A stretch of DNA of 64,000 bases from Scylla paramamosain (lineage: Eukaryota; Arthropoda; Malacostraca; Decapoda; Portunidae): assembly GCF_035594125.1 (NCBI RefSeq), contig NC_087190.1, forward strand, positions 8,483,539 through 8,547,538. The letters are read 5' to 3'. How positions within the stretch are numbered: the stretch's first letter is position 1; each line of letters starts with the position of its first letter. Shown one piece after another: positions 26,956 through 41,900 of the stretch. A model generated the notes under the pieces. The model did not search any database and was not told where the DNA came from. It worked only from the letters and a program-made list of their open reading frames with translations. The position numbers and the translations under genes are program-made.

Positions 26956-29900
26956 AAAAACACTAAAAGGCAAGTTCTTCATAAATGTTGGTTTTATTCT
27001 CATGTAATGTGATTGCCCTGCTTTTTAGTGCTTTATTGCCTAACACGCTCAAAAACACTCAAAGACACTTTTCTGGTAATGTCATTTTTTTCCCACATAA
27101 AGCTAGTTTCGCATGGAATTTGGGATTCTGGTAACTAAGAATGTAAAAAAACACTCAAAATACACGCATTCAGTAAGGTTGCTCTGTTTCTTGATTAAGA
27201 AAGTTATTAATGAGTTTCAGCATATTGTTATCTTGGAAACTTTTCCACACATACGAGTTTTTGCGTTTTTTGCCTTGTGATTCTGGTGAAACTATAAAAC
27301 ACTCATTATACACGTTTCTCGTTATGTCCTTTTTTTTCCTAATATACAGTGCTTTGCATCCATTTTTGCGTTTTTTTTTTATGTAACAAGTTCAAAAACA
27401 CACAAAATATACTTTTCTGTTAATATTATTCTATTTTTTCATATTGGTTGGTTTGCATCCGTTTTAGGGTTTTTCTACGTAAATCTTTTAAAAGACACGT
27501 TTTCAGTAATTTTGTTTTGGATTTCCATATAGAGTGACTTTCATATTATTTATCGTTTTGGTGCCTAACATGCGAAAAAACACTCAAAAGACAGGTTTCT
27601 TGTAAAGTCGTTAAATTTTCCCGAATAGGTGGCTTTGCATTCACTTTATGGTTTATTACATAACTCCGAAAAAAGGTAAAATTATCTTTTTCGATAATAT
27701 TCTTTTTTCCACATAATTTCCCTGAATTTTGGCAGAATTTTGGCATCCTGGTACCTATGAACTTTAATAACAAAAAAATAAAAATGCAATTTTTTTATTT
27801 ATTTTTTCCTCTATAAAGAGTGTTTTTTGTAGGTTTTAACGTTTTGGTACATACTTAAGGAACTTAAAAACATTCATAATACACATTTCTCGTAATGTCC
27901 TTTCGTTTCCCAAATATAGGGATCTTTGCATGTATTTAAGTGTTTTTATAGGTAACATGATAAAAAACACTCAAAAACACTTGTTTTTGGTAATGTTATT
28001 CTGCTTCTCCATAAATAAGTGTTTTGCATGCGTTTTGCATGCGATTTGTTATGTAAGGAGCTGAAAAACACTTCAAGACAAGTTCTTGGTAAAAGTTGGT
28101 TTTATTCCAATATAATATGATTGCCCTGATTTTTAGTGCATTATTGCCTAACCCGCTCAAAAACACTCAAAAGACACTTCTAGTAATGTCAGTTTTTTTC
28201 ACACATAAAGCTAGTTTCGCATGCTATTTGGGGTTTTGCTAACTAAGAATGTGAAAAAAAAACACTCAAAATACACGCATTTGGTAATGTTGTTCTGTTT
28301 CTCAATTAAGATTGTTTTTCACGAGTTTTTGCATTTTTTGCCTTGTGGTTCTTGTGAACCACAAGTTCTTTTGCCGGAAAATAATAAGACACTCATTCTA
28401 CACGTTTCTCGTAATGTCCTTTTCTTTCCCAATAGGGAGTGCTTTGCATCCATTTTCGCGTTTTCTGTAGGTAACAAGCTCAAAAACACTCAAAATATAC
28501 CTTTTTGGTAAAGTTATTCTATTTCTTCATATTGGTTGGTTTGCATCAGTTTTAGCGTTTTTCTACGTAAAACAAGGAAAAGACAAGTTTTCAGTAATTT
28601 TGTTTTCGATTCCCAAAGAATATTGCCAGAATTTTGGCATCTTAGTACCTATGAAGGTGAATAAAAAAAAAAAATTTATTTATTTTTTTTTTTTTCTATA
28701 AAGAGTGTTATTTGTGAGTTTTATCTTTTTAGGTACTTAAGGAACTTAAAAACACTCATAAAACACGTTTCTCGTAATGTCCTTTCGTTTCCCAAACATA
28801 AGGTTCTTTGCATGTATTTAAGCGTTTTTATAAATAACATAATCAAAAACACTCAAAATACATGTTTTTGGTAACGTTTCTCCATAAAGGGTGTTTTGCA
28901 TGCGTTTTAGCGTTTAGATATGTAAGGAGTTAAAAAACACTTAAAGGCAAGTTCTTCGTAAAAGTTGGTTTTATTCCCATGTAATGTGATTGTTCTGCTT
29001 TTTAGTGCTTTGTTGCACATCACGCTCAAAAACACTCAAAAGACACTTTTCTGGTAATATCTTTTTTTTTTTTTTTCCCACATAAAGCTAGTTTTGCATG
29101 TAATTTGGGATTTTCGTAACTAAGAATGTGAAAAACACTCAAAATACACACATTTGGTAAGGTAGTCCCGTTTCTCAATTAAAAGTGTTATTCATGCATT
29201 TCAGCATTTTGGTATGTAAGAAACTCATCTATATACACGAGTTTTTGCGTTTTTTGCCTTGTGATTCCTGTAAAATTATAAAACACTCATTATACAAGTT
29301 TCTCGTAATGTTCTTTTCTTTCCCATCCATTTTCGCATTTTTTGTAACAAGCTGAAAAACACTCAAAATATATCTTTTTGTTAATATTATTCTATTTCTT
29401 CATATTGGTTGGTTTGCATCCGTTTTAGCGTTTTTCTTCGTAAATCACTGAAAAGACACGTTGTCAGTAATATTGTTGAAATTGCTGAAAAAACACTCAA
29501 AAGACAGATTTCTGGTAAAGTCGTGTAATTTCCCCATATAGGTGGCTTTGCATGCACTTCTGGGTTTGGTACATAATTCCGGAAAACAGCTAATTTTTTT
29601 TTATAATGTTTTTTTTACATAATTTCGCTGAATTTCGCCTGAATTTTGGCATCTTCATACCTATGTAGATGAATAACAAAAAGACAAAAAAAAAAAAAAT
29701 CTATTTTTTTAGTTATATATTTTTTCTCTATTTGTGGGTTTTAGTTTTTTGGTACTTAAGAAACTTAAAAAAACAATCATAATACACGATTTTCGTAATA
29801 TCCTTTCGTTTCACAGACATAAGGTTCTTTGCATGGATTTAAGCGTTTTTATAGGTAACATGATCAAAAACACTCAAAATACATGTTTTGGTAATGTTAT

Positions 29901-32900
29901 TCTGTTTCTCCATAAAGGGTGTTTTGCATGCGTTTTAGCGTTTAGGTATATAAGGAGTTAAAAAAACTTAAAGGCAAATTCTTCGTAAAAGTTGGTTTTA
30001 TTCCTATATAATGTGATTATTCTGCTTTTTACTGCTTTGTTGCATATCACGCTGAAAAACACTCAAAAGACACTTTTCAGATAATGTCATTTTTTTCCCA
30101 CATAAAGCTAGTTTCACATGTAATTTGGGATTTTCGTAACTAAGAATGTGAAAAACACTCAAAAGGCACACATTTGGTAAGGTATTTCTGTTTCTCAATT
30201 AAAAGTGTTATTCATGAGTTTTAGCATTTTGGTATGTAAGAAATTTTTCTATATACACGAGTTTTTGCGTTTTTTGTCTTGTAGTTCTTGTGAAACTATA
30301 AAACAATCATTATACACGTTTCTCTAAATGTCCTTTTGCTTCCCAATATAGAGTGCTTTCCATCCATTTGCGCGTTTTTTTGTAGGTAAAAAGCTCAAAA
30401 ACACTTTTTGGTAATGTTATTCTGTTTTTTCATATTTGTTGGTTTGCATCCGTTTTATCGTTTTCTACGTAAAACACTGAAAAGACACGTTTTCAGTAAT
30501 TTTGTTTTGGATTCACATATTGACTGACTTCCATATTATTTATCGTTTTGGTGCCTAACATGCTGAAAAACACTGAAAAGACAGGTTTCTGGTAAAGTCG
30601 TTTAACTTCCTTATATAGGTGGCATGCACTTTAGAGTATGGTACATAAAAATCCGAAAAAAAAGCTATAATTAACCTTTTTTGATAATGTTCTTTTTTCC
30701 AGATAAATTCCCTGAATTTTGGCAGAATATTGGCATCTTGGTACCTATGAAAATGAATATAAAAAAAAAACTATTTTTATTTATTTATTTATTTTTTCTC
30801 TATAAAGAGTAATATTTGTGGGTTTTAACGTTTTGGTACTTAAGGAACTTAAAAATGGGCCTAATACACGTTTCTCGTAATGTCCTTTCGTTTCCCAAAC
30901 ATGGGGTTCTTTGCATGTATTTAAGCGTTTTTGTAGGTAACATGATCAAAAACACTTAAAACACATGTTTTTTAGTAATGTTATTCTGCATCTGTATAAA
31001 GGAGTTTTTTGCATGCGTTTTAGCGTTTTGGTTTGTAAGGAGGTCAAAAACACTTCAAGGCAAGTTCTTGGTAAAAGTTGGTTTTATTCCCATGTAATGT
31101 GATTGCCCTGTTTTTTTGTGATTTATTGCCTAACACGCTCAAAAACACTCAAAAGACACTTCTGGTAATGTCTTTTTTTTTCCAACATAGTTTCGCGTGC
31201 TCTTTGGGGTTTTGCTAACTATGAATGTGAAAAACACTCAAAATACACGCATTTGGTAAGGTTGTTCTGTTTGTCAATTAATATTGTTATTCAAGAGTTT
31301 CAGCATTTTGGTATCTAAGAAATTTCTTTATATACACGAGTTTTTGCGTTTTTTTGCGTTGTGGTTCTTGTGAACCACAAGCTCTTTTGCTCAAAAATAA
31401 TAAGACACTCATTATACACGTTTCTCGTAATGTTATTTTGTTTCCCAATAGGGAGTGTTTTGCATCCATTTTCGCGTTTTTTGTAGGTAACAAGCTCAAA
31501 AACACTCAAAATGTACCTTTTTTGGTAATGTTATTTTATTTCTTTTTATTGGTTGGTTTGCATGCGTTTTAGCTTTTTTCTACGTAAAACACCGAAAAGA
31601 CACGTTTTAAGTAATTTTGTTTTAGATTCCCATATAGAGTGACTTGCATGTTATTTACCGTTATGGTGCCTAACAAGTTGAAAAACACTCATAACACAGT
31701 TTTCTGGCAAAGACAATTAAGACACTTCTGGTATTGTCATTTTTTTCTCTCATAAAGCTCGTTTCGCATGCTATTTTGGGTATTGTTAACCAGGAATATG
31801 AAAAACACTCAAAATACAGGCATTTGCTAAGGTTGTTCTGTTTCTCAATTAAGATTGTTATTCATGAGTTTCAGCATTTTGGTATCAAGAAACTTCTTTA
31901 TATACTCGAGTTTTTGCGTTTTTCTACGTAAAACACTGAGAAGATACATTTTCAGTAATTTTGTTTTGCATTCCCATACAGAATGAGTTCCTTATTAGTT
32001 ATCGTTTTGCTGCCTAACATGCTGAAAAACACTCAAAAGGCAGATTTCTGGTAAGGTCGTTTAATTTCGTCACATAGGAGGTTTTGCATGCAGTCCGAAA
32101 AAAAGCTAAAATGAACTTTTTAGGTAATATTCTTTTGTTCATATAATTTTCCTGAATTTTCCCAGAATTTTGGCATCTCGGTACCTATGAAGATGAAAAA
32201 AAATTCCTATTTTTTTTTTCTAAATAAAGAGTGTTATTTGTGGATTTTAGCTTTTTGGTACTTAATAAACTAAAAAAAAACACTCATAATACACCTTTCT
32301 CGCAATGTCCTTTTCTTTCCCAAACATAATGTTCTTTGCATGTATTTAAGCGTTTTTATAGATAACATGATCAAAAAACACCCAAATTACATGTTTTTGG
32401 TAATGTTATTCTATTTCTCCATAAAGTTTGTTTCGCATGCGTTTTAGCGGTTTGTTATATAAGGAGCTGAAAAACATTTAAAGGCAAGTTCTTGATAAAA
32501 ATTGGTTTTATTTCAATGAAAAGTGATTGCCCTGCTTTTTAGTGCTTTATTGCCTATCACGCTCAAAAACACTCGAAATACATTTTTCTGGAAATGTCAT
32601 GTTTTCTCACATAAATCTGGTTTCGCATGAAATTTGGGTTTTTGGTAACGAAGAATATGAAAAACACTCAAATTACACGAATTTGGTAAGGTTGTTCTGT
32701 TTCTCAATTAAGAGTGTCATTCATGATTTTCAGCATTTTGGAATCTAGGAAACTTCTCCATATACACGAGTTTTTGCCTTTTTTTGGCTTGTTGTTCTTT
32801 TGAACTATAATACACTCATTATACACTTTTCTCGCAATGTCCCTTTGTTTCCAAATATAGAGTGCTTTGTATTAATTTTAGCGTTTTTTTGTAGTTAACA

Positions 32901-35900
32901 AGCTCAAAAACACTCAAAATATACCTTTTGGTAATGTTTTTTTCTATTTCTTAATATTGGTTGATTTGCATCCATTTTAGGGTTTTTTAAGTAAAACATT
33001 GGGAAGACACGTTTTCAGTAATTTTGTTTTGGATTCCCATATAAAGTGAGTTCCTTATTATTTATCATTTTTGTGCCTAACATGCTGAAAAACACTCAAA
33101 ACACAGATTTCTGGTAAGGTCGTTTAGTTTCCTTATATAGGAGGCTTTTGCATGCAGTTTAGGGTTTGGTACATAATAGTCCGAAAAAAAAGCTAAAATC
33201 AACTTTTTTGATAATATTCTCTTATCATATAATTGCCTTCAATTTTCCCAGAATTTTGGCATTTCGGGACCTATGAAGATGAATAACAAAAAAAAAAAAA
33301 ATGCTATTTTTTTTTTTTTTTTCTAAATAAAAAGTGGGTTTTAAGTTTTTGGTACCTAACAAACTAAAAAAAAACACTTATAATATACGTTTCTCGTAAT
33401 GTCCTTTTGTTTCCCAAACATGAAGTTCTTTTCATGTATTAAAGCGTTTTTATAAATAACATGATAAAAAACACTGAAAATACATGTTTTTGGTAATTTT
33501 ATTCTGTTTCTCCATAAAGTTTGCTTTGCATGCGTTTTAGCGATTTAGTATATAAGGAGCTCAAAAACACTTAAAGGCAAGTTCTTCATTAAAATTGGTT
33601 TTATTTAAATGTAATGTGATTGCCCTGCTTTTTAGTGCTTTATTGCCTATCAGGCTCAAAAACACTCAAAAGACATTTTTCTGGTAATGTCATTTTTTCT
33701 CACATAAAGCTGGTTTCGCATGCAATTTGGGGTTTTGGTAACTAAGAATGTGAAAAGCTCTCAAAATACACGCATTTAGTAAGGTTGTTCTGTTTCTGAA
33801 TTAGGAATGTTATTTCATGAGTTTTAGCATTTTGGTATGTAAGAAACTTCTCTATATACACGAGTTTTTGCGTTTTTTGTCTTGTGGTTCTTGTGAAACT
33901 ATAAAACAATCATTATGCACGTTTCTATAAATGTCCTTTTGCTTCCCAATATAGAGTGCTTTTACATCCATTTTCGCGTTTTTTTTAGGTAAAAAGCTCA
34001 AAAACACTTTTTGGTAATGTTATTCTATTTTTTCATATTCGTTACTTTGCATCCGTTTTAGCCTTTTTTTCTACGTAAAACACTGAAAAGACACGTTTTC
34101 AGTAATTTTGTTTTGGATTCACATATTGACTGACTTCCATATTATTTATCGGTTTGGTGCCTAACATGCTGAAAAACACTGAAAAGACAGGTTTCTGGTA
34201 AAGTCGTTTAATTTCCTCATATAGGTGGCTTTGTATGACTTTAGGGTTTGGTAAATAACAATCCGAAAAAAAAAGCTATAATTAACTTTTTTTATAATGT
34301 TCTTTTTTCCACATAAATTCGCTTAATTTTGGCAGAATTTTGGCATCTCGGTACTTATGAAAATCAATAAAAAAAAATGCAATTTTTTTATTTATTTTAT
34401 TTTTTTTTTTCTCTTTAAAGAGTGTTATTTGTGGGTTTTAACGTTTTAATACTTAAGGAACTTAAAAACAGTCATAATACACGTTTCTCGTAATGTCCTT
34501 TCGTTTCCCAAAGATAGGGTTCTTGGCATGTATTTAAGCGTTTTTATACGTAACAGATCAAAAACACTGAAAATTCATGTTTTTCGTAATGTTATTTTGT
34601 TTCTGCATAAAGGGTGTTTTGCATGCATTTTAGCGTTTTGGTATGTAAGGAGCTGAAAAACACTTAAAGACAAGTTCTTGGTAAATGTTGGTTTTATTCC
34701 CATGTAATGTCATTGCCCTGCTTTTTTGTGCTTTAATTGCCTAACACGCTCAAAAACACTCAAAAAACACTTTTTTACTGGTAATGTCATTTATTTCCCA
34801 TATAAAGCTAGTTTCGCCTGTAATTTCGGGTTTTGGTAACTAAGAATGTGAAAACACCCAAAATACAAGCATTTGGTAAGGTTGTTCTGTTTCTCAATTA
34901 AGACTGTTATTCATGAATTGCAGCATTTTGGTATCTAAGAAACATCTCCATATACACGAGTTTTTTGCTTATTTTGCCTTGTGGTTCTTGTGAAACTATA
35001 AAACACGCATTATAAACGTTTCTCGTAATGTCCTTTTGTTTCCCAATATAGAGAGATTTGCATCCATTTTCGCTCAAAAACACAAAAAATACCTTTAAGG
35101 TAATATTATTCTATTTCATGATATTGGTTGATTTGCATTCATTTTCGCGTTTTTCTACGTAAAACACTGAAAAGACACGTTTTCAGCAATTTTGTTTTGG
35201 ATTCCCATACAGAGTGAATTCCATATTATTTATTGTTTTGGTGCCTAACATACTGAAAAACAGGTAAAAGACAGGTTTCAGGTAAAGTCGTATAATTTCC
35301 CCATATAGGTGGCTCTACATGCACTTTAGGGTTAGTTATATAACGGTCTAAAAAAAAAAGCTAAAATTAACTTTTTTGATATTCTTTTTTCATATAATTT
35401 CCCTGAATTTTGCCAGAATTTTGGCATCTCGGTACCTATGAAGATCAATAACAAAAAAAAAAAATGCTATTTTTTCATTTATTTATTTATTTTTTTCTCT
35501 ATAAAGAGTGTTATTTGTGGGTTTAAGCTTTTTGGTACTTAAGGAACGTAAAAACACTCATAATACTCGTTTCTCGTAATGTCCTTTGCATGTATTTAAG
35601 CGTTTTTATAGGTAACATGATCAAAAACACTCAAAATATACCTTTTTGGTAATGTTATTCTATTTCTTCATATTGGTTGGATTCCATCTGATTTAGCGTT
35701 TTTCTACGTAAAACACAGAAAAGACACGTTTTCTGTAATTTTGTTTTGGATTCCCATATAGAGTGACTTCCATGTTATTTATCGTTTTGATGCCTAACAT
35801 GCTGAAAAACACTCAAAAGACAGGTTTCTTGTAAAGTCGTTTAATTTCCCCATATAGGTGGCTTTGCTTACACTTTAGGGTTTGGTACATAACAGTCCGA

Positions 35901-38900
35901 AAAAAAAAGCTAAAATTAACCTTTTTCATAATATTCTTTTTTCACATAATTTTCCAGAATTTTGCCAGAATTTTGTCATCTCGGTACCTATGAAGATCAA
36001 TAAAAAAATAAAAAATAATTATTTTTTTATTTTTTTATTTTTCTTTTTTTTTTCTTTTTTGTTATTTGTGGGTTTTAGCTTTTTGGTACTTAAAGAGCTT
36101 ATAAACACTCATAATACACATTCCTCGTAATGTCCTTTCATTCCAAAACATAGGGTTCTTTGCATGTATTTAAGCGTTTTTATTGGTAACAAGTTCAAAA
36201 ACACTCAAAATACATGTTTTTGATAATGTTATTCTGTTTTTCCATAAAGGGTGTTTTGCATGGGTTTTAGCGTTTTGGTAAGTAAGGAGCTCAAAAAAAA
36301 TTAAAGGCAAATCCTTGGTAAAAGTTGGTTATATTTCCATGTAATGTGATTGCCCTGGTTTTTAGTGCTCTATTGCCTAACACGCTGAAAAACACTAAAA
36401 AGACACTTTTCTAGTAATTTCATTTTTTTTCCACAGTTTCGCATGTAATTTGGGGTTGGACCACTAAGAATGTGAAAAAACACTCAAAATACACTCATTT
36501 CCTAAGATTGTTCTATTTCTCAATTAAGAGTCTTATTCATGAGTTTCAGCATTTTGGTATCTAAGAAACTTCTCTATATATACGAGTTTTTGCGTTTTTG
36601 CCTTATGGTTCTTGATAACTATTAAAACATTCATTATACAATTTTCTTGTAATATCCTTTTGTTTTCCAATATAAGACTGCTTTGCATTCATTTTTGCTT
36701 TTTTTGTAGGTAACAAGCTGAAAAACACATCTTTTTTGTAATGTTCTTCATATTGGTTGGTTTGCATCCGTTTTAGCGTTCTACGCTAAAACTGAGAAGA
36801 CACGTTTTCAGTAATATTGTTGAAATTGCTGAAAACACCCAAAGACACGGTTCTTGTAAAGTCGTGTAATTTCCCCATATAGGTGGCTTTGCATGCATTT
36901 CTGGGTTTCGTACATAACTCCGGAAAAAGCTAAAATTATTTTTTTTGTTTTTTTTTCACATAATTTCCCTGAATTTTCTCAGAATTTTGACATCTCGGTA
37001 CCTATGAAGATGAATAACAAAAAAAAAATCTTTTTTTTTATTATTTTTTATTTAGAGTGTTATTTGTGGGTTTTAGATTTTTGGTACTTAAGGAACTTAA
37101 AAATACTGATAATACACGATTTTCGGAATGTCCTTTCGTTTCACAAACATAGGGTTCTTTGCATGTATTTAAGCGATTTTATAGGTAACATAATCAAAAA
37201 CATTCAAAATACATGTTTTTGGTAATGTTATTCTGTTTCTCCATAAAGGTTGTTTTGCATGCGTTTAGCGTTTTGGTATGTAAGGAGTTAAAAAGCAGTT
37301 AAAGGCATGTTCTTCGTAAAATTTGGTTTTATTCCAATGTAATGTGATTGTTCTGCTTTTTAGTGTTTTGTTGCATATAACGCTCAAAAACACTCAAAAG
37401 ACACTTTTCTTGTAATGTAATTTATTTTCCACATAAAGCTAGTTTCGCATGTAATTTGGGATTTTCGTAACTAAGAATGTAAAAAACACTCAAAATACAC
37501 AGATATGGTAAGGTAGTTCTGTTTTTCAATTAAAAGTGTTATCCATGAGTTTTAGCGTTTTGGTATGTAAGAAACTTCTATATATATACACGAGTTTTTG
37601 CGTTTTTTGCCTTGTGGTTCTTGTGAAACTATAAAACACTCATTATACACGTTTCTCGTAATGTCCTTTTTCTTCCCAATATAGAGTGCTTTCCATCCAT
37701 TTGCGCGTTTTTTGTAGGTAAAAAGCTCAAAAACACTTTTTGGTAATGTTATTTGTTGGTTTGCATCCGTTTTAGCGTTTTTCTACGTAAAATACTGAAA
37801 AGACACGTTTTCAGTAATTTTGTTTTGGATTTACATATTGACTGACTTCCATATTATTTATCGTTTTGGTGCCTAACATGCTGAAAAACACTGAAAAGAC
37901 AGGTTTCTGGTATAGTTGTTTAACTTCCTTATATAGGTGGCATGCACTTTAGAGTTTGGCACATAAAATTCCGAAAAAGAGCTATAATTAACTTTTTTGA
38001 TAATGTTCTTTTTTCCACATAAATTCCCTGAATTTTGGCAGAATTTGGCATCTTGGTACCTATGAAAAATCAATATAAAAAAAAAACTATTTTTTTTTAT
38101 TTTTTTTTATTTTTTCTCTATAAGGAGTGTTATTTGTGGGTTTTAACGTTTTGGTACTTAAGGAACTTAAAGACACCTTTCTCGTAATGTCCTTTCGTTT
38201 CCCAAGGATAGGGTTCTTTGCATGTCTTTAAGCGTTTTCATAGGTAACATGATCAAAAACACTTAAAACACATGTTTTTAGTAATGCTATTCTGCATCTC
38301 CAAGGAGTTTTTTGCATGCGTTTTAGCGTTTTGGTTTGTAAGGAGGTCAAAAACACTTCAAGGCAAGTTCTTCGTAAAAATTGGTTTTATTCCCATGTAA
38401 TGTAATTGCCCTTTTTTTTTATGATTTATTGCCTAACACGCTCAAAAACATTCAAAAGACACTTCTGGTAATGTCATTTTTTTTCCAACATAGTTTTGCG
38501 TGCTATTTTGGGTTTTGCTAAGAATGTGAAAAAAAACACTCAAAATACACGCATTTGGTAAGGTTGTTCTGTTTCTCAATTAATATTGTTTTTCAAGAGT
38601 TCCAGCATTTTGGTATCTAAGAAACTTCCTTATATACACGAGTTTTTGCGTTTTTTGCTTTGTGGTTCTTGTGAACCACAAGTTCTTTTCCTCAAAAAAA
38701 AAATAAGACACTCATTATACACGTTTCTCGTAATGTCCTTTTGTTTCCCAATAGGGAGTGCTTTGCATCCATTTTCGCGTTTTTTGCAGTTAACAAGCTC
38801 AAAAACACTCAAAATGTACCTTTTTGGTAATGTTATTTTATTTCTTCTTATTGGTGTGATTGCATCCGTTTTAGCGTTTTTCTACGTAAAACACAGAAAA

Positions 38901-41900
38901 GACACGTTTTCAGTAATTTTGTTTTAGATTCCCATATAGAGTGACTTGCATGTTCTTTACCGTTATGTTACCTAACAAGCTGAAAAAACACTCATAACAC
39001 AGTTTTCTGGCAAATACGTTTAATTTCCCCATATAGGTGGCTTTGCATGCACTTTAGGGTTTGGTACATAACAGTACGAAAAAAAAGCTAAAATTAACTT
39101 TTTTGATAATTGCCTCATAATTTCCTGAATTTTGCCCAAATTTTGGCATCTCGGTACCTGTGAAGATGAAAAAGAAAGAAAAAAATATCGCATTTTTTAT
39201 TTATTTATTTATTTTATTTTTTCTCAATAAAGAGTGTTATTTGTAGCTTTTAGCTTTTTGGTAAATAATGATCTTAAAAACACTCATAATACACGTTTCT
39301 CGCAATGTCTTTTCATTTCCCCAAAAAATAGGGTTCTTTGCATGTATTTAAGCGTTTTTATTGGTAACAAGATCAAAAACACTCAAAATATATGTTTTTG
39401 GTAATGCTATTCTCTTTCTCCATAAAAGTGTGTTTTGCATGTGTTTTAGCGTTTTGGTATATAAGGAGCTCAAAACACTTAAAGGCAAGTTCTTGGTAAA
39501 AATTGATTATATTGACATGTAAAGTGATTCCCCTGCTTTTTAGTGCTTTATTGCCTATCACGCTCAAAAACACTCAAAAGACACTTTTCTGGTAATGTCA
39601 TTTTTTTCCCACATAAAGCTGGTTTCGCATGCAATTTGGGATTTTGGTAACTAAGAATGTGAAAAGCACTCAAAATACACGCATGTATTAAAGTTGTTCT
39701 GTTTCTCAATTAAGAGTGTTATTCAGGAGTTTCAGCATTTTGGTATCTAGGAAACTTCTCCATATACACGAGTTTTTGCGTTTTTTGCCTTGTGGTTCTT
39801 TTAAACTATAAAACATTCATTATACACTTTTCTCGCAATGTCCCTTTGTTTTCCAATATAGAGTGCTTTGTACCAATTTTCGCGTTTTTTTTTTGTAGGT
39901 AACAACCTCTAAAACACTCAAAATATACCTTTTTGGTAATGTTTTTCTACTTCTTGATATTGGTTGGTTTCCATCCGTTTTAGCGTTTTTCTACGACAGA
40001 TTTCTGGTAAGGTCGTTTAATTTCCTTATATAGGAGGCTTTGCATGTTCTTTAGGGTTTGGTACATAACAGTCCGAAAAAAAATAGAAGCTGAAATTAAC
40101 TTTTTTGATAATATTGTTTTATCATATGACTGCCCTGAATTTTCCCAGAATTTTGGCATCTCGGTACCTATGAAGATGAATAAAAAAAAAATTCCTATTT
40201 TTTTTATTTTTTATTTTTTATTTTTTAAATAGTGTTATTTTTGGGTTTTAGCTTTTTGGTACTTAAGGAACTTAAAAAACACTCATAATACACGTTTTTC
40301 GTAATGTCCTTTTCTTTCCCAAACATAATGTTCTTTGCATGTATTTAAGCGTTTTTATAGATAACATGATCAAAAACACTGAAAATACATGTATTTGGTA
40401 ATGTTATTCTGTTTCTCCATAAAGTGTGTTTTCCATGCGTTTAAGCAGTTTTGTATATAAGGAGCTCAAAAACACTTAAAGGCAAGTTTTTGGTATAAAT
40501 TGGTGTTATTCCAATGTAATATGATTGCCCTGCTTTTTAGCGCTTTGTTGACTATCACGCTCAAAAACACTTAAAAGACACTTTTCTCGTAATGTCATTT
40601 TTTCTCACATAAAGGTGGTTTGGCATGCAATTTGGGGTTTTGGTAACTAAGAATGTGAAAAGCACTCAAAATACACGCATTTAGTAAGGTTGTTCTGTTT
40701 TTTTAAATTAAGATTGTTATTCATGAATTTCAGCATTTTGGTATCTCTCCATATACACGAGTTTTTGCCTTTTTTGCTTTATGGTTCTTTTGAACAATAA
40801 AACACTCATTGTCCATCATCATCATACTCATCATGTCCTTTTGTTTCCCAATATAGAGTGCTTTGCATCAATTTTCGCGTTTTTTGTAGGTAAAAAGCTC
40901 AAAAACACTCAGAATAAATACCTTTTTGGTAACGTTTTTCTATTGTTTTATATTGGTTGGTTTCTATCCGTTTTAATGTTTTTCTACGTAAAACACTGAG
41001 AAGACACGTTTTCAGTAACTTTGTTTTGAATTCCCATATAGAGTAAGTTCCTTATTTTTTATCGTTTTGGTGCCTAATATGCTAAAAAAAAACAATAAAA
41101 ACACAGATTTCTGGTAAAGTCGTTTAATTTTGCATGCACTTTAGGGTTTGGTACATAACTGTCCCCCCAAAAAAAGCTGAAATTAACTTTTTTGATAATA
41201 TTCTTTTATCACATAATTGCCCTGAATTTTCCCAGAATTTTGGCATCTCGGTACCTATGAAGATGAATTACAAAAAAAAAAAAATCCTATTTATATTATT
41301 TTTTTATTTATTTTTCTATTTTTTTAAATAAAGAGTGGTATTTGTGTGTTTTAGCTTTTTGTTACTTAAGGAACTTAAAAAAACACTCATAATACACGTT
41401 TCTCGTAATGTCCTTTTGTTTCCCAAACATAATGTTCTTTGCATGTACTTAAGCGTTTTTATAGATAACATGATCAAAAACACTCAAAATACATGTTTTT
41501 GGTAATGTTATTCTGTTTCTCCATAAAGTTTATTTTGCAAGCGTTTTAGCGGTTTGGTATATAAGGGGTAAAAAAATACTTAAAGGCAAATTCTTCGTAA
41601 AAGTTGGTTTTATTCCCATGTAATGTGATCGTTCTGCTTTTTAGTGCTTTGTTCCATATCACGCTGAAAAACACTCAAAAGACACATTTCTGGTAATGTC
41701 ATTTTTTTTTTCCCATATGAAGCTAGTTTCGTATGTAATTTGGCATTTTCGTAACTAAGAATGTGAAAAACACTCAAAATACACAATTTAGTAAGGTAGT
41801 TCTGTTTATCGATTAAAAGTGTTATTGCATTTATTCATTTTGGTATGTAAGAAAATTCTCTATATACACGAGTTTTTGCGTTTATTGCCTTGTGGTTCTT

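Noticed and set aside
40809..40836. Short 'catcat' tract encoding His residues
   Set aside because: A local microsatellite-like change inside an M6 monomer, with no coding context.
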